NCBI GenBank assembly: GCA_910585865.1
Contig: CAJUGO010000008.1
Span: forward strand, 1-64,000
Direction of reading: 5' to 3'
DNA: 64,000 bases
DNA from: an uncultured Ruminococcus sp.
GTDB lineage: Bacteria > Bacillota > Clostridia > Oscillospirales > Acutalibacteraceae
Shown here: piece after piece, positions 23,075 to 30,937 of the stretch
Layout of the letters: each line of letters opens with the position of its first letter
Position numbering within the stretch: the first letter of the stretch is position 1
Made by a program: the position numbers and the translations under genes
Notes under the pieces: generated by a model
What the model saw: the letters and a program-made list of their open reading frames with translations, nothing else
Told to the model about the DNA's origin: nothing
Databases searched by the model: none

Positions 23075-25675
23075 TTGAAAAACTGGTACCGTATGTCGAA
23101 AGATGAAGTTTTAAAAGAGTTCCGGGTAAACAGTGACGGTTTGAGCTTGGATAAAGCAAAAGAGCTTCTTGAAAAAAACGGTGAAAATGTTCTTGAGGAA
23201 AACAGGAATAAATCTGTATTACAGGTGTTTTTAAGTCAATTTGCAGATTTAATGGTTATTATTTTGATTGTTGCGGCAATCATTTCAATGTTCTCCGGCA
23301 ATATTGAAAGTACAATTGTAATTTTTGCCGTAATTACCCTTAATGCCGTGCTGGGAACTTTTCAGCACATTAAGGCTGAAAAATCGCTTGAAAGCTTAAA
23401 GTCGCTTTCATCACCAAGTGCCAAAGTAATTCGTGGCGGACGTAAGATTGAAATTGATTCAAAAAATGTTGTTGAAGGAGATTTAATAGTTCTTGAAGCA
23501 GGGGATTTGGTAGTTGCTGACGGACGTATTATTAATAATTATTCGCTTCAGGTTAATGAAAGTTCTCTTACCGGAGAATCTACAAATATTGATAAAAATG
23601 AAAATATAATTGAAGCCGAGGTCCCGCTCGCAGACCGTACAAATATGGTATACTCGGGAAGTCTTGTAACCTATGGCAGAGCAATTGTAGCAGTAACTGC
23701 AACCGGTATGAACACCGAAATGGGCAAAATTGCAGCTCTTATGAATGATGCAAAAAGTAAAAAAACTCCGCTTCAGCTTAGTCTTGACAGATTTTCAAGC
23801 CGCCTTGCGGTTATTATTATGATTATATGCGTTGTTGTGTTCGGATTAAGTATGTACAATAAAATGACTATACTCGATTCTCTTATGTTTGCAGTTGCTC
23901 TTGCAGTTGCTGCGATTCCGGAGGCACTCGGTTCAATTGTTACAATTGTTCAGGCAATGGGTACACAGAAAATGGCTAAGGAAAATGCCGTTATAAAAGA
24001 TTTGAAAGCGGTTGAAAGTCTTGGCTGTGTTTCTGTTATCTGTTCTGATAAGACCGGAACTCTGACTCAGAATAAAATGACTGTTCAAAAAATTTACATT
24101 AACGGTGAAAGTATACTGGAAGATCAGCTGGACTTAAATGTTGAAAGCCATCGCCATTTATTGTATGATATGGTGCTTAACAATGATTCAAGTATTGTTG
24201 ACGGAAAGGGCATAGGGGATCCCACAGAGTATGCTTTGCTTGAAACGTTCAGAAAAATCGGTCATGACGAAAATATTATACGAGATTGTCTTGTCAGAAT
24301 AGAAGAGGTACCGTTTGATTCGGACAGGAAAATGATGAGTACTAAGTATAAAATGCACGGCGTATCTCACATCCTTACAAAAGGTGCACTTGATTCAATT
24401 CTTGACCGTTGCGTAAATATTGCTGCAAAAGACGGAGTGCGTACTATTACTGAACAGGATAAAGCTGAAATAACGGAGATGAACCGGAAATATTCGGAAG
24501 AGGGACTTCGTGTATTGGCATTTGCATATAAGGAATCAGATGAAGAACTCAGTGCAGATACTGAGTACGATTATACATTTCTCGGACTTGTTTCAATGAT
24601 TGATCCTCCCAGAGAGGAATCTAAACAAGCTGTTGCAGATGCAGTCAGAGCAGGTATTAAGCCGGTTATGATAACAGGAGACCATAAAATTACTGCGACA
24701 GCAATTGCTAAGCAAATTGGGATTTTCCGCGACGGCGATATTTCCGTTACAGGTCTTGAGCTTGATGCTATGAGCGATAAAGAGCTTGACAGTAAAATCG
24801 AAAAGATTTCTGTTTATGCACGTGTTTCTCCTGAAAATAAAATCAGAATTGTTGAAGCATGGCAGAGAAAAGGCAATATTGTTTCAATGACAGGTGACGG
24901 AGTAAATGATGCTCCTGCACTAAAAAAGGCTGATATAGGTGTTGCAATGGGAATAACAGGCACTGAAGTTTCCAAGGATGCCGCTTCAATGATTTTGCAG
25001 GACGACAATTTTGCAACAATAATTAAGGCAGTTGCAAACGGACGAAATGTATTCCGAAATATTAAAAATTCTATTTTGTTCTTGCTTTCGGGTAATATGG
25101 CAGGAATATTTGCAGTATTATATACATCTCTTATGTCTTTGCCTGTACCGTTTCAGGCAGTGCATCTTCTGTTTATAAACTTGCTTACAGATTCATTGCC
25201 TGCAATTGCAATAGGTATGGAAAAACCTGAAAAGGACTTGTTATCACAAAAACCCCGAGATCCCAAAATAGGAATTCTTACAAAAGATTTTTCATTTTTA
25301 ATGCTCGGACAGGGGGCTCTGATAGCGATTGTGACACTTGCTGCATTTTATATAGGTTTGCAGGTGAACGCAGGAACAGCAAGTACCATGGCTTTTGCAA
25401 CGCTTACACTTGCAAGACTGTTCCACGGATTTAATTGCCGCAGCAAGCATTCTATTTTTAAGTTAGGGTTAACATCTAATCCTGCTTCTATAGGTGCCTT
25501 TTTCCTTGGGGTAATGTTGTTGGCATTTGTATTATTCGTACCATTTATGCATCCTCTATTCTGCGTTGAGACACTTACTGCTGTTCAAGCCGGATTTATT
25601 GCACTGCTTGCAGTTATTCCAACTGTCATCATTCAGATAGTTAAGGTGATTGCAGAAAATATAAACAAAAAATGA
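23075..25675 (+). CDS. Cation-exporting P-type ATPase (Mn/Ca type, P2)
   Basis: An 866-residue P2-type ATPase. The N-terminal cation_ATPase_N part (LKNWYRMSKDEVLKEFRV), TGES in the actuator loop, phosphorylation site SDKTGTLTQ, and hinge TGDGVNDAPALKKADIGVAMG are intact, with about ten membrane helices. The metal-site helix M4 reads AAIPEALGSIVT, with PEAL instead of the PEGL of SERCA-type calcium pumps; PEAL is found in Gram-positive pumps controlled by Mn riboswitches. TTG 23075 is selected because GGAGG stands eight bases before it; ATG 23060 overlaps that site. Export of excess Mn2+ (or Ca2+) is the best reading. Confidence 0.92.
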   Translation: MKNWYRMSKDEVLKEFRVNSDGLSLDKAKELLEKNGENVLEENRNKSVLQVFLSQFADLMVIILIVAAIISMFSGNIESTIVIFAVITLNAVLGTFQHIKAEKSLESLKSLSSPSAKVIRGGRKIEIDSKNVVEGDLIVLEAGDLVVADGRIINNYSLQVNESSLTGESTNIDKNENIIEAEVPLADRTNMVYSGSLVTYGRAIVAVTATGMNTEMGKIAALMNDAKSKKTPLQLSLDRFSSRLAVIIMIICVVVFGLSMYNKMTILDSLMFAVALAVAAIPEALGSIVTIVQAMGTQKMAKENAVIKDLKAVESLGCVSVICSDKTGTLTQNKMTVQKIYINGESILEDQLDLNVESHRHLLYDMVLNNDSSIVDGKGIGDPTEYALLETFRKIGHDENIIRDCLVRIEEVPFDSDRKMMSTKYKMHGVSHILTKGALDSILDRCVNIAAKDGVRTITEQDKAEITEMNRKYSEEGLRVLAFAYKESDEELSADTEYDYTFLGLVSMIDPPREESKQAVADAVRAGIKPVMITGDHKITATAIAKQIGIFRDGDISVTGLELDAMSDKELDSKIEKISVYARVSPENKIRIVEAWQRKGNIVSMTGDGVNDAPALKKADIGVAMGITGTEVSKDAASMILQDDNFATIIKAVANGRNVFRNIKNSILFLLSGNMAGIFAVLYTSLMSLPVPFQAVHLLFINLLTDSLPAIAIGMEKPEKDLLSQKPRDPKIGILTKDFSFLMLGQGALIAIVTLAAFYIGLQVNAGTASTMAFATLTLARLFHGFNCRSKHSIFKLGLTSNPASIGAFFLGVMLLAFVLFVPFMHPLFCVETLTAVQAGFIALLAVIPTVIIQIVKVIAENINKK

Positions 25676-25801
25676 TGTAAAATAAAAATTATAAATAAGC
25701 GTTACCTTCTGTTAGGAAGATTTCTTGACAATATTACATTGATTCTTTATAATAGTATATAAAAGAATTTAAAGATTTCTAAAAATACAGAAGGTGACAA
25801 T

Positions 25802-26341
25802 GTGAATAATATTTGGCATGATATTTCCCCAAAACGAATAACAACAGATGTATTTTACGCTGTAATTGAAATTTCAAAAGGCGGAAAAAATAAATATGAA
25901 CTCGATAAGGAGACAGGTCTTTTAAAGCTTGACCGTGTTTTGTTTACATCCACTCACTATCCGGCAAACTACGGCTTTATTCCGCGAACCTATGCTGATG
26001 ACGGTGACCCTCTTGATGTTCTTGTGCTCTGCAGTGAGACGATTCAGCCAATGACTTTGGTTGAGTGCAAGCCTATAGGTGTGCTTAATATGGTTGATAA
26101 TGATAATTGTGATGAGAAAATTATAGCTGTTCCCGTTAATGATCCTAACTATAACAGCTATAACGATATAAAGGATTTGCCTAAGCATTATTTTGAGGAA
26201 ATTCAGCATTTTTTTCAGGTGTATAAATCACTTGAAACAGATAAGGTTACTTCAGTTACTGAAATTAACGGTGCTAAAAAAGCAAAGGAAGTTATCAAAA
26301 AGTCAATTGACAGTTATATTCGTGATTTTCAGATGGCGTAA
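25802..26341 (+). CDS. ppa: Family I inorganic pyrophosphatase
   Basis: A 179-residue soluble enzyme hydrolysing pyrophosphate to phosphate, driving biosynthetic reactions. Active-site stretches are KYELDKETGLLKLDR, YPANYGFIPRTYADDGDPLDVLVL (with the DGDPLD metal aspartates) and AVPVNDPNYNSYNDIKDLP. The usual gene length for family I. GTG start with AGAAGGTGA just upstream. It is single and ends at a hairpin terminator. Confidence 0.93.
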   Translation: MNNIWHDISPKRITTDVFYAVIEISKGGKNKYELDKETGLLKLDRVLFTSTHYPANYGFIPRTYADDGDPLDVLVLCSETIQPMTLVECKPIGVLNMVDNDNCDEKIIAVPVNDPNYNSYNDIKDLPKHYFEEIQHFFQVYKSLETDKVTSVTEINGAKKAKEVIKKSIDSYIRDFQMA

Positions 26342-26384
26342 ATATATGAATTTATAATTGCATTTTCACTGTTATTAAGACAAA

Positions 26385-26419
26385 ACAAAAGCTTTATCCG
26401 TATGGATAAAGCTTTTTGT
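26385..26419. terminator. Terminator between ppa and minus-strand Cys protein gene
   Basis: AAAAGCTTTATCC pairs with GGATAAAGCTTTT around GTAT; T and A runs on both sides make it usable by both convergent genes. Confidence 0.8.
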
Positions 26420-26426
26420 ATCCGTA

Positions 26427-26633
26427 TTAAAGTTTAAAATCATCAGCTGAATAAGATGATGGAACAGAGATTATTTTAGGCATTCTTAGCAATGGGTCAT
26501 ATTTAAAATTTCTGCATTTGCCATTTTTAATTTGTTTTCCTTTTTGACAATATGCAATATCGTTTTTTAAAATATAATTTTCACAATATGCGCAGTTTGT
26601 ATTAATGTTCTGTCCAAAAAGACTTTTTTTCAT
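26427..26633 (-). CDS. Small four-cysteine (zinc-ribbon-like) protein
   Basis: A 68-residue protein with NCAYCENYIL and AYCQKG...KCRNFKYDPLLR: two cysteine pairs spaced like a small treble-clef or zinc ribbon. The motif CxxC-x(12-14)-C-x(9-10)-C followed by F.YDPL is a pattern I associate with uncharacterised Ruminococcaceae proteins. ATG 26633 has AAGGTGAT upstream; the GTG at 26642 is inside that site. Function unknown. Confidence 0.65.
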   Translation of the reverse strand: MKKSLFGQNINTNCAYCENYILKNDIAYCQKGKQIKNGKCRNFKYDPLLRMPKIISVPSSYSADDFKL

Positions 26634-26815
26634 AATAATCACCTTGGCTTAATATTTATTAGTGAATCTATACAATTATATGCGTGCTGAAATTTTCGAC
26701 ACGGATTTAAATTTATTCGAGATTAATTAATATAAGTCTATTATACCATCTCATTATTACTGTTTCAAGGAAAATATGACGATGAATTAAATTAAATATA
26801 ATTTGGGAGGACTAA

Positions 26816-27646
26816 ATGGAATTTTCATCAAAGGTTTTGACACTAAATAATTCTGACAGCATACCATATTTGACATATAATTCTTTGTCAGAAATAAATT
26901 TCATTAATCATGCATTTTCCACAAGGCTGGGAGGAGTTTCAACAGGAGAATTCGATTCAATGAATTTGGCATTTAATAGAGGAGATAATCCTGATAATGT
27001 TACAGAAAATTACAAGCGTTTATGCAAAAGTGCAGGTTTTGATTATAAAAGTCTTGTTGCGTCCTCTCAGGATCACAATACATTTGTACGTTCGGTAACT
27101 GTAGAAGACAAAGGGGTTGGAATATATAAACCTCGTGATATTAAAAGTGTTGATGCACTGATAACAAATGAAAAAGGAATAACCCTTGTAACTTATTATG
27201 CGGATTGTACCCCGTTATTTTTTGTTGATACCAAAAACAGAGCTATAGGGCTTGCTCATGCGGGATGGCGCGGCACAGTTGGAAGAATCGGTGAAAAGGT
27301 TGTAAAAAAGATGAGTGAGCTTTATGGTACAAAGCCATCGGACATAGTAGCAGCTATAGGTCCTGCAATATCTGTTTGCTGTTACGAGGTGGATTTGCCA
27401 TGTGCCGAGAACTTTTTTAAGCTTGAAAATCTTGATAGCAGTAAGTTTGTATTCCCGATGAAAAACGGCAAATTTATGATTGATTTGCTTGAAACAAATC
27501 GTCAGATTCTCGTAAATTGCGGAGTAAATCCCCAAAATATTACTTTATCCGATATATGTACTAACTGTCATAGTGATCTTTTGTGGAGTCATAGGGCAAC
27601 AAAAGGACATAGGGGTACTATGAGCGCTTTTATGTCACTGGTGTGA
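26816..27646 (+). CDS. pgeF: PgeF/YfiH-type laccase-domain protein
   Basis: A 276-residue Cu-oxidase_4 (DUF152) protein. Zinc ligands are visible in SQDHNT, DCTPLFF with AHAGWRGT, and the end SHRATKGHRGTMSAFM matches the family. Members hydrolyse or phosphorolyse purine nucleosides, or repair mis-incorporated D- or L-amino acid in muropeptide precursors (PgeF); which role applies cannot be told. GGAGG five bases before the ATG. Confidence 0.9.
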   Translation: MEFSSKVLTLNNSDSIPYLTYNSLSEINFINHAFSTRLGGVSTGEFDSMNLAFNRGDNPDNVTENYKRLCKSAGFDYKSLVASSQDHNTFVRSVTVEDKGVGIYKPRDIKSVDALITNEKGITLVTYYADCTPLFFVDTKNRAIGLAHAGWRGTVGRIGEKVVKKMSELYGTKPSDIVAAIGPAISVCCYEVDLPCAENFFKLENLDSSKFVFPMKNGKFMIDLLETNRQILVNCGVNPQNITLSDICTNCHSDLLWSHRATKGHRGTMSAFMSLV

Positions 27647-27705
27647 TTGTCTCTTATAATCTGACAGCGTAAAGGATAAGGAAGTTGAATTAAACGGAGA
27701 AAAAT

Positions 27706-28443
27706 ATGAAATTGTTACGATTAAATAAAAATAACAAAACTGCATTTATCGAAGGTATGCGCAACGGTATACCCATTGGATTAGGATATTTAGCTGTTTC
27801 CTTTTCACTTGGTATTGCAGCAAGGAATGCAGGATTGTCGGCTTTTCAGTCATTTGCTGCAAGCTTTTTATGTAATGCTTCAGCAGGGGAATATGCCGGA
27901 TTTACCTTGATTGCCGCCAATGCTGCATACATAGAGTTAGCATTAATTACGCTGATTGTCAATGCACGGTATTTGTTAATGGGATGTGCAATGAGCCAGC
28001 GCATGAATCCCAAAACTAAACTGGGACATCGATTGCTGATGGGATTTGGAATAACGGATGAATTATTTGCAATTGCAATATCACGCCAGGGTTATCTGAA
28101 TCCGTATTATAGTTATGGTGCAATGCTTATGTCTGTTCCATTTTGGGCAACAGGAACAGCATTGGGAACTATTGCAGGAAATCTGATGCCTTTAAGAGCA
28201 GTCAGTGCATTCAGTGTAGCTCTCTATGGTATGTTTTTAGCTGTTATTATTCCTCCTGCACGAAAAGATAAAATTATTGCAGGTATAATTGTGTTTTGCT
28301 TTGCGGCAAGTTTTTGTGCCGCATATCTGCCCATGGTGTCGGAAATTTCAGCAGGAGTGCGAACAATCATTTTAACAGTAGTGATTTCTGCGTGTGCGGC
28401 AATTTTATTTCCCAAAAAACAACCTGCGGAGGAAGAAAAATGA
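27706..28443 (+). CDS. azlC: AzlC-type branched-chain amino acid exporter subunit
   Basis: A 245-residue membrane protein of the AzlC family, with about six helices and the conserved IPIGLGYLAVSFSLGIAARNAGLS and FLCNASAGEYAGF. With AzlD it forms a BAT-type two-subunit exporter for leucine analogues and branched-chain amino acids. CGGAG lies before the ATG. azlD begins within the stop (ATGA overlap), so subunit amounts are coupled. Confidence 0.92.
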   Translation: MKLLRLNKNNKTAFIEGMRNGIPIGLGYLAVSFSLGIAARNAGLSAFQSFAASFLCNASAGEYAGFTLIAANAAYIELALITLIVNARYLLMGCAMSQRMNPKTKLGHRLLMGFGITDELFAIAISRQGYLNPYYSYGAMLMSVPFWATGTALGTIAGNLMPLRAVSAFSVALYGMFLAVIIPPARKDKIIAGIIVFCFAASFCAAYLPMVSEISAGVRTIILTVVISACAAILFPKKQPAEEEK

Positions 28444-28754
28444 CGAATAATCCATATGTTTACATTTTAATAATGGCAGTGGTGACATATGCAATTCGTG
28501 TATTGCCCTTGACATTGATACAAAAACAAATTAAAAGTCAGTTTTTACAGTCATTTTTGTATTATGTGCCTTATGTAACCCTAGCAGTAATGACTTTTCC
28601 TGCAATTCTTGATGCTACCCAGAGTCCGATTTCAGGATTATGCGCACTTATTGCGGGAATAATTACTGCGTGGTTAGGTGCAAGTTTATTTAAAGTAGCA
28701 GTATCATGCTGTGCAGTTGTTTTTATTGCAGAATTAATTATACCGCTGTTTTGA
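28440..28754 (+). CDS. azlD: AzlD-type small exporter subunit
   Basis: A 104-residue membrane protein with four short helices; YAIRVLPLTLI and YYVPYVTLAVMTFPAIL are typical of AzlD. ATG 28440 is chosen: GGAGG is ten bases upstream inside azlC and the frame overlaps the azlC stop. An earlier ATG in frame would add 48 residues that are azlC in another frame. Confidence 0.9.
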   Translation: MTNNPYVYILIMAVVTYAIRVLPLTLIQKQIKSQFLQSFLYYVPYVTLAVMTFPAILDATQSPISGLCALIAGIITAWLGASLFKVAVSCCAVVFIAELIIPLF

Positions 28755-28923
28755 GTGTTTTATGTATGCATTTACATAATTTAAGATGTGTATTACAATG
28801 ACATGAAAAAGCAGAATTGAATAAAAAATAAACTTAAAATATTTTGCTTAAAAATGTCGCTTTTTTACAATAAAAATGATAAATTTTATTTTATAATAAA
28901 TAAAAAATGTTTGAGGTGATATA

Positions 28924-29232
28924 GTGGTTAATATAAGTTGCTGTGGAACTGATTGCCGTGAATGTGAATGTTACGGCAATATTTGTAAAGGCTGTAATGA
29001 GTGTAAAGGTGAGGTGTTTCATGCGCCGAATGGGCAGGCTTGTGCTATTTATGAATGTTGTGTAAATCAAAAAGGATTTATTAACTGCGGTCAGTGCAAT
29101 AGTCTTCCTTGTGAAATTTGGCATAAAACAAGAGACCCTAAGTTTTCTGATAACGAATTTGAAGAAAATATTAAGAATCGTATTATGGTATTGAACAGCA
29201 GCATAGCTGATGGTGAAAATTATGACAAATAA
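28924..29232 (+). CDS. DUF3795-like cysteine-rich protein
   Basis: A 102-residue protein opening with SCCGTDCRECECYGNICKGCNECKG, then CAIYECC and NCGQCNSLPCEIW, the cysteine pattern of DUF3795. Eight or more cysteines probably hold zinc or an iron-sulphur centre. GTG start with GAGGTGAT before it. The C-terminal RDPKFSDNEFEENIKNRI matches the short helical end of the family. The TfoX-like gene overlaps its end, so both are probably one operon. Function unknown. Confidence 0.8.
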   Translation: MVNISCCGTDCRECECYGNICKGCNECKGEVFHAPNGQACAIYECCVNQKGFINCGQCNSLPCEIWHKTRDPKFSDNEFEENIKNRIMVLNSSIADGENYDK

Positions 29233-29548
29233 AAAAGATCTTGCTAATTACATAATGAGCCAGCTGGAAGGCTTAGAAGAAGTACGCAATATTCCTATGA
29301 TGGGCGGATATATTTTCTATTATAAAGAAAGAATTTTCGGCGGTATATACGGAAACGGATTTATGGTGAAAATTACAGAGGCCGGCAAGAAATATATGCC
29401 TGACAGTGTGCCTGAACCGCCTTATGACGGAGCTAAACCGATGCTTCCTGTTACAATTATTGATGATGCTGATGCTTTAATGGCTATGGTACAGGAAATG
29501 TACAGCGAACTTCCCGATAGAAAGAAAAAGCAAAGAAAGAACAAATAA
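29222..29548 (+). CDS. TfoX N-terminal-domain protein
   Basis: A 108-residue single-domain protein with the TfoX_N pattern (VRNIPMMGGYIFYYKERIFGGIYGNGFMVKIT). In Proteobacteria TfoX controls competence, but the stand-alone domain in Firmicutes is uncharacterised. The end is very basic (DRKKKQRKNK). Start at ATG 29222, inside the preceding gene's end; GGTGAAAA could serve as site. An alternative start is ATG 29210. Confidence 0.82.
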   Translation: MTNKKDLANYIMSQLEGLEEVRNIPMMGGYIFYYKERIFGGIYGNGFMVKITEAGKKYMPDSVPEPPYDGAKPMLPVTIIDDADALMAMVQEMYSELPDRKKKQRKNK

Positions 29549-29549
29549 A

Positions 29550-29785
29550 ATGAAATTAGACAGTTGTGGCACTTTGTAAAAAATATGTCTCTAATAATAA
29601 GATTTTACAGAGAAATGCTTGGATTTGAAATCAAGAAAAATGAGTATGCTTATAATTTTTACTTGATAAAATAAGATGTTAAGCTGATTATTAAGCCTGT
29701 TACCGTGAATTGGGGACAGCGTACATTGTAGATATCAGACCCTGAAGGTAATCTTATTAAAATTGGGTCATTTAATGATAGTTAA
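29550..29785 (+). pseudogene. Decayed glyoxalase/VOC-family gene
   Basis: Beginning at the ATG at 29550 the reading gives MKLD, then after two single-base shifts VVAL and VKNMSLIIRFYREMLGFEIKK, the typical opening of a vicinal-oxygen-chelate protein. The frame from about 29580 on continues through two in-frame stops (TAA after FYLIK, TAG after GQRTL) to ISDPEGNLIKIGSF, the family's C-terminal end. About 70 codons remain where 120-130 are usual, so it is shortened, shifted and stopped: a relic. It follows the TfoX-like gene by two bases. Confidence 0.75.
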
Positions 29786-29855
29786 TTTCTTATATGTTAT
29801 GTTATAACAAATTAAATAAAATGATTTTATCGCATACATTCAAACGATTAGTTAT

Positions 29856-29891
29856 AAAAAAACTCCTTCCATTTTTGGAAGGAGTTTTTAA
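29856..29891. terminator. Bidirectional terminator
   Basis: AAAAACTCCTTCC pairs with GGAAGGAGTTTTT around ATTTTT. It separates the VOC relic from the small-peptide locus. Confidence 0.8.
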
Positions 29892-29979
29892 TTGCCCAAC
29901 ATTATCATTATATCATATATATTTATAGATATCAATAGAATTTTCAAAAATAAAAAATTAAATATTTTCAATAAAAGTG

Positions 29980-30008
29980 TTGACAATGTTAAAAACATAC
30001 TGTATAAT
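29980..30008 (+). promoter_or_regulatory. Full-consensus sigma-A promoter of the 27-residue peptide
   Basis: TTGACA (29980-29985), exactly 17 bases, TATAAT (30003-30008): both boxes are perfect. The spacer begins with the inverted repeat ATGTT-AAA-AACAT (29986-29998), a possible operator. Few promoters in the window match the consensus this well. Confidence 0.85.
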
Positions 30009-30043
30009 ATAGACAAAGAAAAGAACTTAAGGAGGTTTTAAAT

Positions 30044-30127
30044 ATGAAAACAAGAAAACCTTTTATCAGACAAATTAGAGATTATATGCGGAGTCTTCCA
30101 CCAAATTCAATTAACCGTTTTATTTAA
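30044..30127 (+). CDS. 27-residue peptide with strong expression signals
   Basis: A short frame with AAGGAGG eight bases before its ATG and a consensus promoter about 36 bases upstream. The product begins MKTRKPFIRQIRDYMRS and ends with LPPNSINRFI; it is basic, not hydrophobic enough for a membrane helix, and has an amphipathic first half and a Pro-Asn tail. It is too short for ordinary gene finders. It might be a signal or toxin peptide, a small protein regulator or a leader peptide for the 450-base RNA that follows. I do not recognise it. Confidence 0.6.
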   Translation: MKTRKPFIRQIRDYMRSLPPNSINRFI

Positions 30128-30586
30128 GTGATAGTTAATTAATTTCATGATTGTCTGTCGGAACAGCTGATTATTTTAATGTTATTAAACATAGTTGTAT
30201 TGTAAATCTAGTATTGTTTCGAATTCGTCTTTAAGTAATCCAAATGTATTTTAATAGTAAAAAATATTATTTCTAGAACATTTTAAAACACTGTTTTTTC
30301 GGGATTGCAATTCGTCCAATTTTGTAATTATTAATTATTTACTTTTAATATTACGGAAAAAAGGATATATTTTAGAATTTAATATAGATTATATGAATAT
30401 ATAAAATTTGTTATTGGTGGTTAGTCCAATGAAAAAGTAAGTTTATAATAGAATTATGAACGGAGATTAAACCAATGTACACTTAATTTTATAAATGAAA
30501 TTTTAATGTAGAGGATGAGACCGAAGTTTAATTAAGATTTAATTATTATGTAAATTCTATAAAATTGCTATTTATAAATTCATCAA
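30128..30586 (+). other. Gene-free transcribed region with degenerate repeats
   Basis: No open frame of note lies between the peptide stop and the next terminator. At 30416-30458, 30461-30508 and 30511-30550 three diverged copies of a 40-48 base unit occur, each opening with a GG(A/T)G-like core followed by (A/G)CC-A-TG-like bases and ending in (A)ATG or TATG. The first two contain ATG with tiny frames (MKK, MYT). The region is probably part of a 600-base RNA from the promoter at 29980. Confidence 0.35.
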
Positions 30587-30622
30587 AGAGGCGACTGCAA
30601 TCGCAGTTGCCTCTGTCTTTTT
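30587..30622 (+). terminator. Terminator of the small-peptide/RNA locus
   Basis: AGAGGCGACTGC and GCAGTTGCCTCT (one G-T pair) surround AATC and are followed by GTCTTTTTG. No annotated gene precedes it except the 27-residue peptide, which implies a long 3' RNA. Confidence 0.8.
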
Positions 30623-30639
30623 GCTCAATGTTAATAGAC

Positions 30640-30888
30640 TAAATGTCAATAGTTGGGGAAAAGCCGAAAAAAAAGAGACTCTTTTGCAAATGTTGGGGTG
30701 TGCTCGTAATATTGGAGTCTGCCAAAAATCTTGTTAGTGTATGGGGTCACTGCCTAAAGTTTTGTAGTGTTTTGAATAATGTGCAAAAGTAGTAGGTGTA
30801 TATAATCCCTAATTTGGTATCAGTGACAACTCCATTATCCTTATTGATACATGAATTACTGTAGAAAAGCCTACATTCATAAAAAAAT
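30640..30888. other. Gene-free stretch with a possible insertion-sequence relic
   Basis: GACT..CAA..GTTGGGG occurs twice in the same direction (30647-30668 and 30677-30698), separated by a short A-rich segment. It recalls an IS terminal repeat, but no transposase remnant was read in any frame. The rest shows no gene. Confidence 0.3.
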
Positions 30889-30917
30889 AAACGCTATGAA
30901 ATTGTATCATAGCGTTT
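30889..30917 (-). terminator. Terminator of the phosphoglucomutase gene
   Basis: On the minus strand AAACGCTATGA pairs with TCATAGCGTTT and is followed by ATTTTTTTATG. Confidence 0.8.
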
Positions 30918-30937
30918 AAATACTTATTGTTTGCAGA

